Part shown: positions 13,701 to 26,800 of the stretch, piece by piece | Layout: every line of letters starts with the position of its first letter | Numbering within the stretch: position 1 is the first letter of the stretch | Notes under the pieces: generated by a model | Told to the model about the DNA's origin: nothing | The model's database searches: none | Seen by the model: only the letters and a program-made list of their open reading frames with translations | Made by a program: the position numbers and the translations under genes | Assembly (NCBI GenBank): GCA_012295275.1 | Contig: CM022679.1 | Span: 20,736,110-20,800,109 of the forward strand | DNA: 64,000 nt | Origin: Chrysomallon squamiferum | Taxonomy: Eukaryota > Mollusca > Gastropoda > Neomphalida > Peltospiridae | Direction of reading: 5' to 3'

Positions 13701-16700
13701 CCCTCTTCTCATCCAGAAGGCATTTCTGTTTTCCATTTCGGTGATGGCCTTCGACTACACCATTCTTAAGCAGATGGTGCATATGTTGATTCTCCTCTTC
13801 TGTTCCCTCTTCTCATCCAGAAGGCATTTCTGTTTTCCATTTCGGTGATGTCCTTCGACTACACCATTCTTAAGCAGATGGTGCCTGTGTGGATTCTCCT
13901 CTTCGGTTTCGTCTTCTGATCCTGAGTAAAGAAACTGTAGAAATGTCATTATTTCCTTTAACTAACATTAAAACAAATACAAAATTAATTCCATCTGTAC
14001 TAGTGTTACTCTCATTACTACCATTATCATAATAATTCTCATTATTCTCTTTGATAGTGACGATGATGACATTGATGTCATCATTGTTATTTCTCTTGCT
14101 AATAGCTGTATGATTCTCATCATCAGTATTATCACTATTACTATTTTCATAATTGATGTAAAAAATTTTACTCTTATTGAAATTAATTTATTTCATTTTA
14201 TTTTAATAACTTTTTCTAAAGCAAATACTTTTATTTCTCACTTGTTAGTAACTTGTTCTTTACAAAATGTGCAGGCATTTCTGTTTACCATTTCGGTGAT
14301 GTCCTTCGACTACACCATTCTTAAGCAGACGGTGCATGTGTGGATTCTCCTCTTCGGTTTCCTCTTCGGTTTCGTCTTCTGTTCCCTCTTCTCATCCAGA
14401 AGGCATTTCTGTTTTCCATTTCGGTGATGTCCTTCGACTACACCATTCTTAAGCAGATGGTGCCTGTGTGGATTCTCCTCTTCGGTTTCGTCTTCTGATC
14501 CTGAGTAAAGAAACTGTAGAAATGTCATTATTTCCTTTAACTAACATTAAAACAAATACAAAACAAAATTAATTCCATCTGTACTAGTGTTACTCTCATT
14601 ACTACCATTATCATAATAATTCTCATTATTCTCTTTGATAGTGACGATGATGACATTGATGTCATCATTGTTATTTCTCTTGTTAATAGCTGTATGATTC
14701 TCATCATCAGTATTATCACTATTACTATTTTGATTATTGATAAAAAATTTTTTACTCTTATTGAAATTAATTTATTTCATTTTATTTTAATAACTTTTTC
14801 TAAAGCAAATACTTTTATTTCTCACTTGTTAGTAACTTGTTCTTTACAAAATGTGCAGGCATTTCTGTTTACCATTTCGGTGATGTCCTTCGACTACACC
14901 ATTCTTAAGCAGACGGTGCATGTGTGGATTCTCCTCTTCGGTTTCCTCTTCGGTTTCGTCTTCTGTTCCCTCTTCTCATCCAGAAGGCATTTCTGTTTTC
15001 CATTTCGGTGATGTCCTTCGACTACACCATTCTTAAGCAGATGGTGCCTGTGTGGATTCTCCTCTTCGGTTTCGTCTTCTGATCCTGAGTAAAGAAACTG
15101 TAGAAATGTCATTATTTCCTTTAACTAACATTAAAACAAATACAAAATTAATTCCATCTGTACTAGTGTTACTCTCATTACTACCATTATCATAATAATT
15201 CTCATTATTCTCTTTGATAGTGACGATGATGACATTGATGTCATCATTGTTATTTCTCTTGTTAATAGCTGTATGATTCTCATCATCAGTATTATCACTA
15301 TTACTATTTTGATTATTGATAAAAAAAATTGTACTCTTATTGAAATTAATTTATTTCATTTTATTTTAATAACTTTTTCTAAAGCAAATACTTTTATTTT
15401 TCAATTTTTAGTAACTTGTTCTTTACAAAATGTGCAGGCATTTCTGTTTACCATTTCGGTGATGTCCTTCGACTGCACCATTCTTAAGCAGACGGTGCAT
15501 GTGTGGATTCTCCTCTTCAGCCTCCTCTTCGGTTTCCTCTTCGGGTTCCTCTTGGGTTTCCTCTTCTCATCCTGAGAAAACAAACCGTAGAAATGTCGTT
15601 ATTTCATTTAACAAATATTAAAACAAATACAAAATTAATTCCATGACTGCTAGTGTTACTCTTATTCTTTTAATCATATTGTTCTTAAATTCTGCTTCAT
15701 GATGGTGATGATGTTTTTAATTAAATTTACTACTATCACTATCAATATTATTTTTACTAATATTATTACTATTAATTTCTTTCATTTTATTTGAATTACT
15801 TTTTTCAAGCAAATATTTCTTTTTCCAATTTTTATTAATTTGTTCTTTACGAAATGTACAGACATTTCTGTTTACCATTTCGGTGATGTCCTTCGACTAC
15901 ACCATTCTTAAGCAGAAGGTGCATGTGTAGATTCTTCTCTTCAGCTTCCTCTTCTCATCCTGAGAAAACAAGCCGTAAAAATGTCTATATTTCATTTCAC
16001 AAACATTAAAACAAATACAAATTTAATTCCGTCATTAATAGTGTTACCTTCATTACTATCATCATCATGATAATTCTTAACATTCTATTTGATAATGATG
16101 ATGATGACGTTGATGTCATCGTTGTTATTGCTCTGTTAACTGTATGATTGTCATCATCAGTATTCTATTACTATTTCATTTTTATTCTAAACATTTTACT
16201 CCCATGAAAATTAATTTATTTCATTTTATTTTAATACTTTTTCTACCATTTCGATGATGTCCTTCGACTACACCATTCTTAACCAGAAGGTGCATATGTT
16301 GATTCTCCTCTTCTGTTCCCTCTTCTCATCCAGAAGGCATTTCTGTTTTCCATTTCGGTGATGTCCTTCGACTCCATTTTCAGATGGTGCATATGTTGAT
16401 TCTCCTCTTCTGTTCCCTCTTCTCATCCAGAAGGCATTTCTGTTTTCCATTTTGATGGCCTTGATGATCCTTTCGACTACACCATTCTTAAGCAGATGGT
16501 GCATATGTTGATGTTCCTCTTCTTGTTTTCCATTTCGGTGATGGCCTTCGACTACACCATTCTTAAGCAGATGGTGCATATGTTGATTCTCCTCTTCTGT
16601 TCCCTCTTCTCATCCAGAAGGCATTTCTGTTTTCCATTTCGGTGATGTCCTTCGACTACACCATTCTTAAGCAGATGGTGCCTGTGTGGATTCTCCTCTT

Positions 16701-17800
16701 CGGTTTCGTCTTCTGATCCTGAGTAAAGAAACTGTAGAAATGTCATTATTTCCTTTAACTAACATTAAAACAAATACAAAATTAATTCCATCTGTACTAG
16801 TGTTACTCTCATTACTACCATTATCATAATAATTCTCATTATTCTCTTTGATAGTGACGATGATGACATTGATGTCATCATTGTTATTTCTCTTGTTAAT
16901 AGCTGTATGATTCTCATCATCAGTATTATCACTATTACTATTTTGATTATTGATAAAAAAAATTTTACTCTTATTGAAATTAATTTATTTCATTTTATTT
17001 TAATAACTTTTTCTAAAGCAAATACTTTTATTTCTCACTTGTTAGTAACTTGTTCTTTACAAAATGTGCAGGCATTTCTGTTTACCATTTCGGTGATGTC
17101 CTTCGACTACACCATTCTTAAGCAGACGGTGCATGTGTGGATTCTCCTCTTCGGTTTCCTCTTCGGTTTCGTCTTCTGTTCCCTCTTCTCATCCAGAAGG
17201 CATTTCTGTTTTCCATTTCGGTGATGTCCTTCGACTACACCATTCTTAAGCAGATGGTGCCTGTGTGGATTCTCCTCTTCGGTTTCGTCTTCTGATCCTG
17301 AGTAAAGAAACTGTAGAAATGTCATTATTTCCTTTAACTAACATTAAAACAAATACAAAATTAATTCCATCTGTACTAGTGTTACTCTCATTACTACCAT
17401 TATCATAATAATTCTCATTATTCTCTTTGATAGTGACGATGATGACATTGATGTCATCATTGTTATTTCTCTTGTTAATAGCTGTATGATTCTCATCATC
17501 AGTATTATCACTATTACTATTTTGATTATTGATAAAAAATTTTTTACTCTTATTGAAATTAATTTATTTCATTTTATTTTAATAACTTTTTCTAAAGCAA
17601 ATACTTTTATTTCTCACTTGTTAGTAACTTGTTCTTTACAAAATGTGCAGGCATTTCTGTTTACCATTTCGGTGATGTCCTTCGACTACACCATTCTTAA
17701 GCAGACGGTGCATGTGTGGATTCTCCTCTTCGGTTTCCTCTTCGGTTTCATCCTGGGAAAATAAACCGTAGAATTGTCTATATTTCTTTTAACAAACATA
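7721..17800. repeat. 10-kb tandem array of about 450-580-bp units with an exon-like cassette
   Basis: A block containing CCATTTCGGTGATGTCCTTC and ACCATTCTTAAGCAGA recurs roughly thirty times (for example near 7967, 8502, 10001, 11863, 12713, 14289, 14872, 15456, 17087, 17670). It is separated by AT-rich spacers with ATCATCATCAGTATTATCAC. Some copies are doubled or tripled head to tail without spacer (11320/11413, 13630/13733/13838, 16249-16640). Spacing is about 580 bp in the best-preserved part, and a longer segment is duplicated with a shift of about 2.75 kb (12.5 kb against 15.3 kb). Reading frames of 60-130 codons occur on both strands in the same place, so none is annotated as a gene. 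Confidence 0.9.
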
Positions 17801-18000
17801 NNNNNNNNNNNNNNNNNNNNNNNNNNNNNNNNNNNNNNNNNNNNNNNNNNNNNNNNNNNNNNNNNNNNNNNNNNNNNNNNNNNNNNNNNNNNNNNNNNNN
17901 NNNNNNNNNNNNNNNNNNNNNNNNNNNNNNNNNNNNNNNNNNNNNNNNNNNNNNNNNNNNNNNNNNNNNNNNNNNNNNNNNNNNNNNNNNNNNNNNNNNN
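17801..18000. other. Assembly gap (200 N)
   Basis: Exactly 200 N, a conventional placeholder, so true length is unknown. The repeat family and its orientation change across the gap: the cassette array ends on the left and the inverted arm begins on the right. Confidence 1.
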
Positions 18001-19010
18001 GTGAACACATATCACTAAAGGGAGATAAGTCTAATCGTCCATAATTCTTACTGTGCTTAGTGAGTACATCTCAAGTAATGGAACTAACTCTAATCTGTGT
18101 TTGTGAACACATATCACTAAAGGGAGATAAGTCTAATCCATATAATTTTTACTTTCCTTAGTGAGTACATCTCAAGTAATGGAACTAACACTAATCTGTG
18201 TTTGTGAACACATATCACAAAAGGGAGATAAGTCTAATTCATATAATTTTTACTTTGCTTAGTGAGTACATCTCAATGTAAGGGACCTAACTCTAATCTC
18301 TTTTCGTGAACACACATCACTAAAGGGAGATAAGTCTAATCGATATCATTTTTAGTTTGCTTAGTATATATATATATATATACACACACACATATACAGA
18401 GAAAACATCTGGTACTGAATGCATATAAAATTCTAAAAGAAACAAAATTTAATTAATTAAAAATTGTCCGAAAATTTAATAATAAATAAACATCAGAATA
18501 TTAATACAATACAAAAAGAAATAATATATTCTGATAATAAAACCAATTCTATTAAATGACACAATAAATAATTTTATTTACTGATTGTTTTATTTTAACA
18601 ACAACAAGCAAAGGAGACAGATAAAATAAATGAATAAGTAAACAAATAAATAAAGTATTATACTGTATTATGGAAAATCGAAATAATTTTTTTAGATTCC
18701 TTAGTGAGTACATCTCACGTAAGGGACCTAACTCTAATCTCTGTTCGTGAACACATATCACTAAAGGGAGATAAGTCTAATCGATATAATTTTTACTTTC
18801 GTCAGTGAGTACATCTCAAGTAATGGACCTAATCTGTGTTTCTGAACACATATCACTAAAGGGAGATAATTCTAAACGATATGATTTTTAGTTTCCTTTA
18901 GTATGTATATATAACCATACACACAAACACACACATACACACATATACAGAGAAATATCTCCTACTGAATGCATATACAATTCTAAAAGAAGCAAAAATT
19001 CAATTAATTA
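18001..19010 (-). repeat. Right arm: inverted copy of the 5.9-7.7 kb repeats
   Basis: The reverse complement of the left arm. It shows AAGGGAGATAAGTCTAATC, GTGAGTACATCTCA and the spacer with AAAATTCTAAAAGAAACAAA and TTTTAACAACAACAAGCAAA in reversed order. About six subrepeats and nearly two spacers are present. Together with the left arm it brackets the cassette array. Confidence 0.88.
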
Positions 19011-19620
19011 AAAAGACCATTGCAATCTTTTTCTGTGCCAAATTTTAGAATTAACTTTTTTATATTTTATTGAAGATGCATCTTATGATAACATGCAAGA
19101 GTTGACTGGTTGAGGTAACGAATCAATATGTGATTGGTTCAGCATGTGTCGTAACATTTGTACCCAAATTGTTTCCGTTAACAATCGTGGAGAAATGATA
19201 AGAACTGATGAAGAGCACTGAAAATCGACGAAGCTCGGTTTGCAGGGCGCCAGTAATACAACAGAGGGAGGATGCTGCAAGGAGACCACGCCCGTGATTC
19301 AGCTGATAGCAAAGCTAGAGCAGAAAACAACCGAATCCATGAAGACGCATTGATGGAACCTGAGTCTGAAGACAGGTGCACACTGTTGCTATTTTTGTTT
19401 AGAGAAAAAAAATCGTGAGACACTTGAACCCATAATTCAGACAGAAGTTGCAATATATTTGGTTATTCATTATACGAATGACCAGAATACTTCAATTTAA
19501 ATGGTCTGAATTTCAGCCATCCTACTGTCAATCACCAATGACATTTTGTTGATTAGCACACTGAAGCCAGTATTGAAAGAACCTGTTTGGTTTCGAACTT
19601 TTTGGCGTAGAATGTTCTCG
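19011..19620. other. Non-repetitive block of mixed composition, no gene recognised
   Basis: The block is more GC-balanced than its surroundings, particularly 19190-19400. Reading frames up to 91 codons occur on the minus strand but show no recognisable domain or splice pattern. It could be a decayed mobile element or unique spacer. Confidence 0.4.
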
Positions 19621-19629
19621 GTGTAGATC

Positions 19630-20245
19630 ACTCTTTCTCTCTGTCTGTCTGTCTGACTGACTGTCTCTCTATTTCTGGCTCTGCTTGTCTCTCTCTCTCT
19701 CTCTCACTCACTATCTTTCTCTCTGCCTGTCTCTATCTCTCGCTCTGGTTGTCTCTCTATCTCTCTTTCCTGTCTCTCCCCTATTCTTCTATCTGTCTCT
19801 CTGTCGCTCTCTCTTTCTCTTTCTCTGTCCCTCTATGTCTCTCTCTGTCTGACTCTCCCTGTATCTCTCTATCTCTCTCTGTCCCTATCTCTTTTTCTTC
19901 TTCTCCTTCTCCCTCTATCTCTGTCTCTCGCTTTCTCTCTCTCTCTTTCTCCCTCCCCGTCTATCTCTGTCTCTCTCTGTCACTCTCTCTTCCTCACTCC
20001 GTCTCTCTCTGTCACTATCTCCCTTTGTCTCTGTATCTACCCCTGTGTCTTTCTCTCTGTTCTCTCTCTTTCTCTCTATGACTCCCTCATTCTCTTTCTC
20101 TGTCTCTCTGTGTCTCTCTGTCTATCTCCTTGTGTGTCTCGGTCCCTGTCTCTCTCAGTATCTCTCTGTCTCCCTCTGTTTCCTTCTCTGACTCTTTCTC
20201 TTTCTCTCAGCCTCTCTGACTCTCTCTGTCTCTGTTAACAATAAC
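19630..20245. repeat. (TCTC/TCTG)n pyrimidine-rich tract of about 600 bp
   Basis: An irregular CTCTCTGTCTCT repeat spans the whole interval. The Ser/Leu-rich frame through it is composition only. Confidence 0.9.
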
Positions 20246-20880
20246 AATAATAATAAAAACAGTAATAATTATTTACTACAATAAAAATACAATATTAACA
20301 ATATATCATCAATAAAAATATAAGAAATAAAATAAAATAATATTAGATGAAACTCACAGACATACGCATATACACAAACACTTAATGAATTCATCTTCCA
20401 TACCACGCTCTGGAAATCATTATATTTGTGAAATTTAAATAACGTATCTGTATGAAAACGCAGAAAAACAGTATTTACATGTATTTCAAATTTTTATACC
20501 ACATTTTTAGAGTGAAATGAAATGTTTATGAAAACATACAAACTTACAGTCCTAGAGAAACACAAGTCTCTCTTTTTCTAACAAATAACATATACAACTT
20601 TCACGTATCAGAAAGGAATTTACCAACAAATTTTGAAAAAGGAAAATAAAAATAATACTAATGATATATATTTGAATTTAGATTTCTGTTTCATTTAAAT
20701 AGTTTAGTTAAGTGCTAAACAAATAAAGAAAACGTTAATCAAAATAAAATATAAATTGGTATCAGGACTGTATTGATTAGCAGGCTACTACTTCCCATAC
20801 TGACTTTCTTCATTTCATTATTCAGAAAGAAACCAGAGAATACTAAATGAGTAAAGAAAAAATAAAAATAAAAATTTAGG
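20246..20880. other. AT-rich spacer before the satellite
   Basis: AT-rich unique sequence without recognisable features. It ends in a diverged first satellite unit near 20740-20880 (compare TATAAATTGGTATCAGGACTG with TATAAAATCATATGTAGACTG of later units). Confidence 0.45.
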
Positions 20881-23800
20881 CGACGTCGTTTCACTGCTGT
20901 ATTTAGAGTCGGCTCCCTTATGCGACATATCTTCACTGGTACATTTAGAGTTGCCTCCCTTATTGAATATCTGTTCATTGGTTTATTTAGAGTAGCCTCC
21001 CTTACGTGAGATATCTTCACTGGTATTAAAGAAGTAAACGTAGAAAGAAAAGTAAGAACGAACATTGAAGAAGGTGAGCGAATGAACAAAACGGAAGAAT
21101 GAATAAAGATAGAAAAAACTAATAAAAGATATCGAAGCATAGTACTCTTTAAACGCAGGATTCTTTTCAGGTTTTATTCAAAATAAAATATAAAATCATA
21201 TGTAGACTGCATTGATTAGCATACTGAATTTCTTCATTTGATTACTCACAAAGAAAAGAGAGAATACTAACTGACTGACGAAAAAAGAAATGAAACTTAT
21301 GCGAGTTGTGTTCACTGGTAAATTTAGAGTGGCCTCCCTTATGTGAGATGTATTCACTGGGATATTTAGAGTGGCCTCCCTTATGTGAGATGTGTTCACT
21401 GCTATATTTAGAGTGGCCTCCCTTATGTGACATGTGTTCACTGCTTTTTAGAGTCGCCTCCCTTATGTGAGATGTGTTCACTGGTATATTTACAGTGGCT
21501 TCCCTTATGTGAGATGTGTTCACTGGTTTTTAGAGTCGCCTCCCTTATGTGAGATGTGTTCATTCGTATATTTAGAGTGCCCTCCCTTATGCGAGATGTG
21601 TTCACTAGTATAGTTACAATAGCCTACCTCATGCGAGATGTGTTCACTGGAATTAAGAAAATAACAAAGAAAATTCGATTACAAAAGCATAAATAAACAG
21701 TCAGTGAGAGCAGAGTGTATGATCTGATTAAAGATGTATGATAAATAAATAATAAATAAATCATAATATGAAAAAACAAAGAATGATGGAAAGAATGAAA
21801 GAAAGGAAACCAAAGATAGAAAATATGGAAAGAAAGAAAGAAAGAAAGAAAGGTAGAAAAGAAAGAAGTAAAGGTAGAAAGAGAAGAAACAACGAAGGAA
21901 AGAAAGAAAAGAAAGAAAACGTTGAAGCAGGTGAGCGAATGAACAAAACGGAAGAATGAATAAATATAGAAAAAACTAATAAAAGATATCGAAGCGTAGT
22001 ACTCTTTAAACGCAGGATTCTTTTCAGCTTTTATTCAAAACAAAATATAAAATCATATGTAGACTGCATTGATTAGCAGGTTAAGAATTTCCATACTGAA
22101 TTTCTTCATTTGATTACTGAGAAAGAAAAGAGAGAATACTAACTGACTGACGAAAAAAGAAATGAAACTTATGCGAGTTGTGTTCACTGGTATATTTAGA
22201 GTGGCTTCCCTTATGTGAGATGTACTCACTGCTATATTTAGAGTGGCCTCCCTTATGTGACATGTGTTCACTGCTTTTTAGAGTGGCCTCCCTTATGTGA
22301 GATGTGTTCACTGGTATATTTAGAGTGGCTTCCCTTATGTGAGATGTGTTCACTGGTTTTTAGAGTCGCCTCCCTTATGTGAGATGTGTTCACTGGTATA
22401 TTTAGAGTGCTCTCCCTTATCCGAGATGTGTTCACTAGTATAGTTACAATAGCCTACCTCGTGCGAGATGTGTTCACTGGAATTAAGAAAATAACAAAGA
22501 AAATTCGATTACAAAAGCATAAATAAGCAGTCAGTGAGAGCAGACTGTATGAAGTGATAAAAATGTATGATGAATAAATAATAAATAAATCATAATATGA
22601 AAAAAAAAAGAATGATGGAAAGAATGAAAGAAAGGAAACCAAAGATAGAAAATATGGAAAGAAAGAAAGAAAGAAAGAAAGAAAGGTAGAAAAGAAAGAA
22701 GTAAAGTTAGAAAGAAAACAAACAACGAAGGAAAGAAAGAGAAAAGAAAAGAAAACATTGAAGAAGGTGAGCGAATGAACAAAACGGAAGAATGAATAAA
22801 GATAGAAAAAAAAATAAAAGATATCGAAGCATAGTACTCTTTAAACGCAGGATTCTTTTTTCAGGTTTTATTCAAAATAAAATATAAAATCATATGTAGA
22901 CTGCATTGATTAGCATACTGAATTTCTTCATTTGATTACTCACAAAGAAAAGAGAGAATACTAACTGACTGACGAAAAAAGAAATGAAACTTATGCGAGT
23001 TGTGTTCACTGGTAAATTTAGAGTGGCCTCCCTTATGTGAGATGTATTCACTGGGATATTTAGAGTGGCCTCCCTTATGTGAGATGTGTTCACTGATATA
23101 TTTAGAGTGGCCTCCCTTATGTGACATGTGTTCACTGCTTTTTTAGAGTCGCCTCCCCTTATGTGAGATGTGTTCACTGGTATATTTACAGTGGCTTCCC
23201 TTATGTGAGATGTGTTCACTGGTTTTTAGAGTCGCCTCCCTTATGTGAGATGTGTTCATTCGTATATTTAGAGTGCCCTCCCTTATGCGAGATGTGTTCA
23301 CTAGTATAGTTACAATAGCCTACCTCATGCGAGATGTGTTCACTGGAATTAAGAAAATAACAAAGAAAATTCGATTACAAAAGCATAAATAAACAGTCAG
23401 TGAGAGCAGAGTGTATGATCTGATTAAAGATGTATGATAAATAAATAATAAATAAATCATAATATGAAAAAACAAAGAATGATGGAAAGAATGAAAGAAA
23501 GGAAACCAAAGATAGAAAATATGGAAAGAAAGAAAGAAAGGTAGAAAAGAAAGAAGTAAAGGTAGAAAGAGAAGAAACAACGAAGGAAAGAAAGAAAAGA
23601 AAGAAAACGTTGAAGCAGGTGAGCGAATGAACAAAACGGAAGAATGAATAAATATAGAAAAAAATAATAAAAGATATCGAAGCGTAGTACTCTTTAAACG
23701 CAGGATTCTTTTCAGCTTTTATTCAAAACAAAATATAAAATCATATGTAGACTGCATTGATTAGCAGGTTAAGAATTTCCATACTGAATTTCTTCATTTG

Positions 23801-26800
23801 ATTACTGAGAAAGAAAAGAGAGAATACTAACTGACTGACGAAAAAAGAAATGAAACTTATGCGAGTTGTGTTCACTGGTATATTTAGAGTGGCTTCCCTT
23901 ATGTGAGATGTACTCACTGCTATATTTAGAGTGGCCTCCCTTATGTGACATGTGTTCACTGCTTTTTAGAGTGGCCTCCCTTATGTGAGATGTGTTCACT
24001 GGTATATTTAGAGTGGCTTCCCTTATGTGAGATGTGTTCACTGGTTTTTAGAGTCGCCTCCCTTATGTGAGATGTGTTCACTGGTATATTTAGAGTGCTC
24101 TCCCTTATCCGAGATGTGTTCACTAGTATAGTTACAATAGCCTACCTCGTGCGAGATGTGTTCACTGGAATTAAGAAAATAACAAAGAAAATTCGATTAC
24201 AAAAGCATAAATAAGCAGTCAGTGAGAGCAGACTGTATGAAGTGATAAAAATGTATGATGAATAAATAATAAATAAATCATAATATGAAAAAAAAAAAAA
24301 AAATGATGGAAAGAATGAAAGAAAGGAAACCAAAGATAGAAAATATGGAAAGAAAGAAAGAAAGAAAGAAAGGTAGAAAAGAAAGAAAGGTAGAAAAGAA
24401 AGAAGTAAAGTTAGAAAGAAAACAAACAACGAAGGAAAGAAAGAAAAGTAAGAAAACATTGAAGAAGGTGAGCGAATGAACAAAACGGAAGAATGAATAA
24501 AGATAGAAAAAACTAATAAAAGATATCGAAGCATAGTACTCTTTAAACGCAGGATTCTTTTCAGGTTTTATTCAAAATAAAATATAAAATCATATGTAGA
24601 CTGCATTGATTAGCATACTGAATTTCTTCATTTGATTACTCACAAAGAAAAGAGAGAATACTAACTGACTGACGAAAAAAGAAATGAAACTTATGCGAGT
24701 TGTGTTCACTGGTAAATTTAGAGTGGCCTCCCTTATGTGAGATGTATTCACTGGGATATTTAGAGTGGCCTCCCTTATGTGAGATGTGTTCACTGCTATA
24801 TTTAGAGTGGCCTCCCTTATGTGACATGTGTTCACTGCTTTTTAGAGTCGCCTCCCTTATGTGAGATGTGTTCACTGGTATATTTACAGTGGCTTCCCTT
24901 ATGTGAGATGTGTTCACTGGTTTTTAGAGTCGCCTCCCTTATGTGAGATGTGTTCATTCGTATATTTAGAGTGCCCTCCCTTATGCGAGATGTGTTCACT
25001 AGTATAGTTACAATAGCCTACCTCATGCGAGATGTGTTCACTGGAATTAAGAAAATAACAAAGAAAATTCGATTACAAAAGCATAAATAAACAGTCAGTG
25101 AGAGCAGAGTGTATGATCTGATTAAAGATGTATGATAAATAAATAATAAATAAATCATAATATGAAAAAACAAAAATGATGGAAAGAATGAAAGAAAGGA
25201 AACCAAAGATAGAAAATATGGAAAGAAAGAAAGAAAGAAAGAAAGGTAGAAAAGAAAGAAGTAAAGGTAGAAAGAGAAGAAACAACGAAGGAAAGAAAGA
25301 AAAGAAAGAAAACGTTGAAGCAGGTGAGCGAATGAACAAAACGGAAGAATGAATAAATATAGAAAAAACTAATAAAAGATATCGAAGCGTAGTACTCTTT
25401 AAACGCAGGATTCTTTTCAGCTTTTATTCAAAACAAAATATAAAATCATATGTAGACTGCATTGATTAGCAGGTTAAGAATTTCCATACTGAATTTCTTC
25501 ATTTGATTACTGAGAAAGAAAAGAGAGAATACTAACTGACTGACGAAAAAAGAAATGAAACTTATGCGAGTTGTGTTCACTGGTATATTTAGAGTGGCTT
25601 CCCTTATGTGAGATGTACTCACTGCTATATTTAGAGTGGCCTCCCTTATGTGACATGTGTTCACTGCTTTTTAGAGTGGCCTCCCTTATGTGAGATGTGT
25701 TCACTGGTATATTTAGAGTGGCTTCCCTTATGTGAGATGTGTTCACTGGTTTTTAGAGTCGCCTCCCTTATGTGAGATGTGTTCACTGGTATATTTAGAG
25801 TGCTCTCCCTTATCCGAGATGTGTTCACTAGTATAGTTACAATAGCCTACCTCGTGCGAGATGTGTTCACTGGAATTAAGAAAATAACAAAGAAAATTCG
25901 ATTACAAAAGCATAAATAAGCAGTCAGTGAGAGCAGACTGTATGAAGTGATAAAAATGTATGATGAATAAATAATAAATAAATCATAATATGAAAAAAAA
26001 AAGAATGATGGAAAGAATGAAAGAAAGGAAACCAAAGATAGAAAATATGGAAAGAAAGAAAGAAAGAAAGAAAGGTAGAAAAGAAAGAAGTAAAGTTAGA
26101 AAGAAAACAAACAACGAAGGAAAGAAAGAAAAGTAAGAAAACATTGAAGAAGGTGAGCGAATGAACAAAACGGAAGAATGAATAAAGATAGAAAAAACTA
26201 ATAAAAGATATCGAAGCATAGTACTCTTTAAACGCAGGATTCTTTTCAGGTTTTATTCAAAATAAAATATAAAATCATATGTAGACTGCATTGATTAGCA
26301 TACTGAATTTCTTCATTTGATTACTCACAAAGAAAAGAGAGAATACTAACTGACTGACGAAAAAAGAAATGAAACTTATGCGAGTTGTGTTCACTGGTAA
26401 ATTTAGAGTGGCCTCCCTTATGTGAGATGTATTCACTGGGATATTTAGAGTGGCCTCCCTTATGTGAGATGTGTTCACTGCTATATTTAGAGTGGCCTCC
26501 CTTATGTGACATGTGTTCACTGCTTTTTAGAGTCGCCTCCCTTATGTGAGATGTGTTCACTGGTATATTTACAGTGGCTTCCCTTATGTGAGATGTGTTC
26601 ACTGGTATATTTAGAGTCGCCTCCCTTATGTGAGATGTGTTCATTCGTATATTTAGAGTGCCCTCCCTTATGCGAGATGTGTTCACTAGTATAGTTACAA
26701 TAGCCTACCTCATGCGAGATGTGTTCACTGGAATTAAGAAAATAACAAAGAAAATTCGATTACAAAAGCATAAATAAACAGTCAGTGAGAGCAGAGTGTA

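Noticed and set aside
7788-17764. Hydrophobic plus-strand frames (ILIISIITIT ... FTISVMSF) resembling membrane proteins
   Set aside because: They recur in each repeat unit, begin in AT-rich spacer and overlap a minus-strand exon-like cassette. Apparent transmembrane character follows from T-rich composition.
19083-19453. Two overlapping minus-strand frames of 68 and 91 codons
   Set aside because: No domain, signal peptide or splice partner; base composition does not favour either frame.
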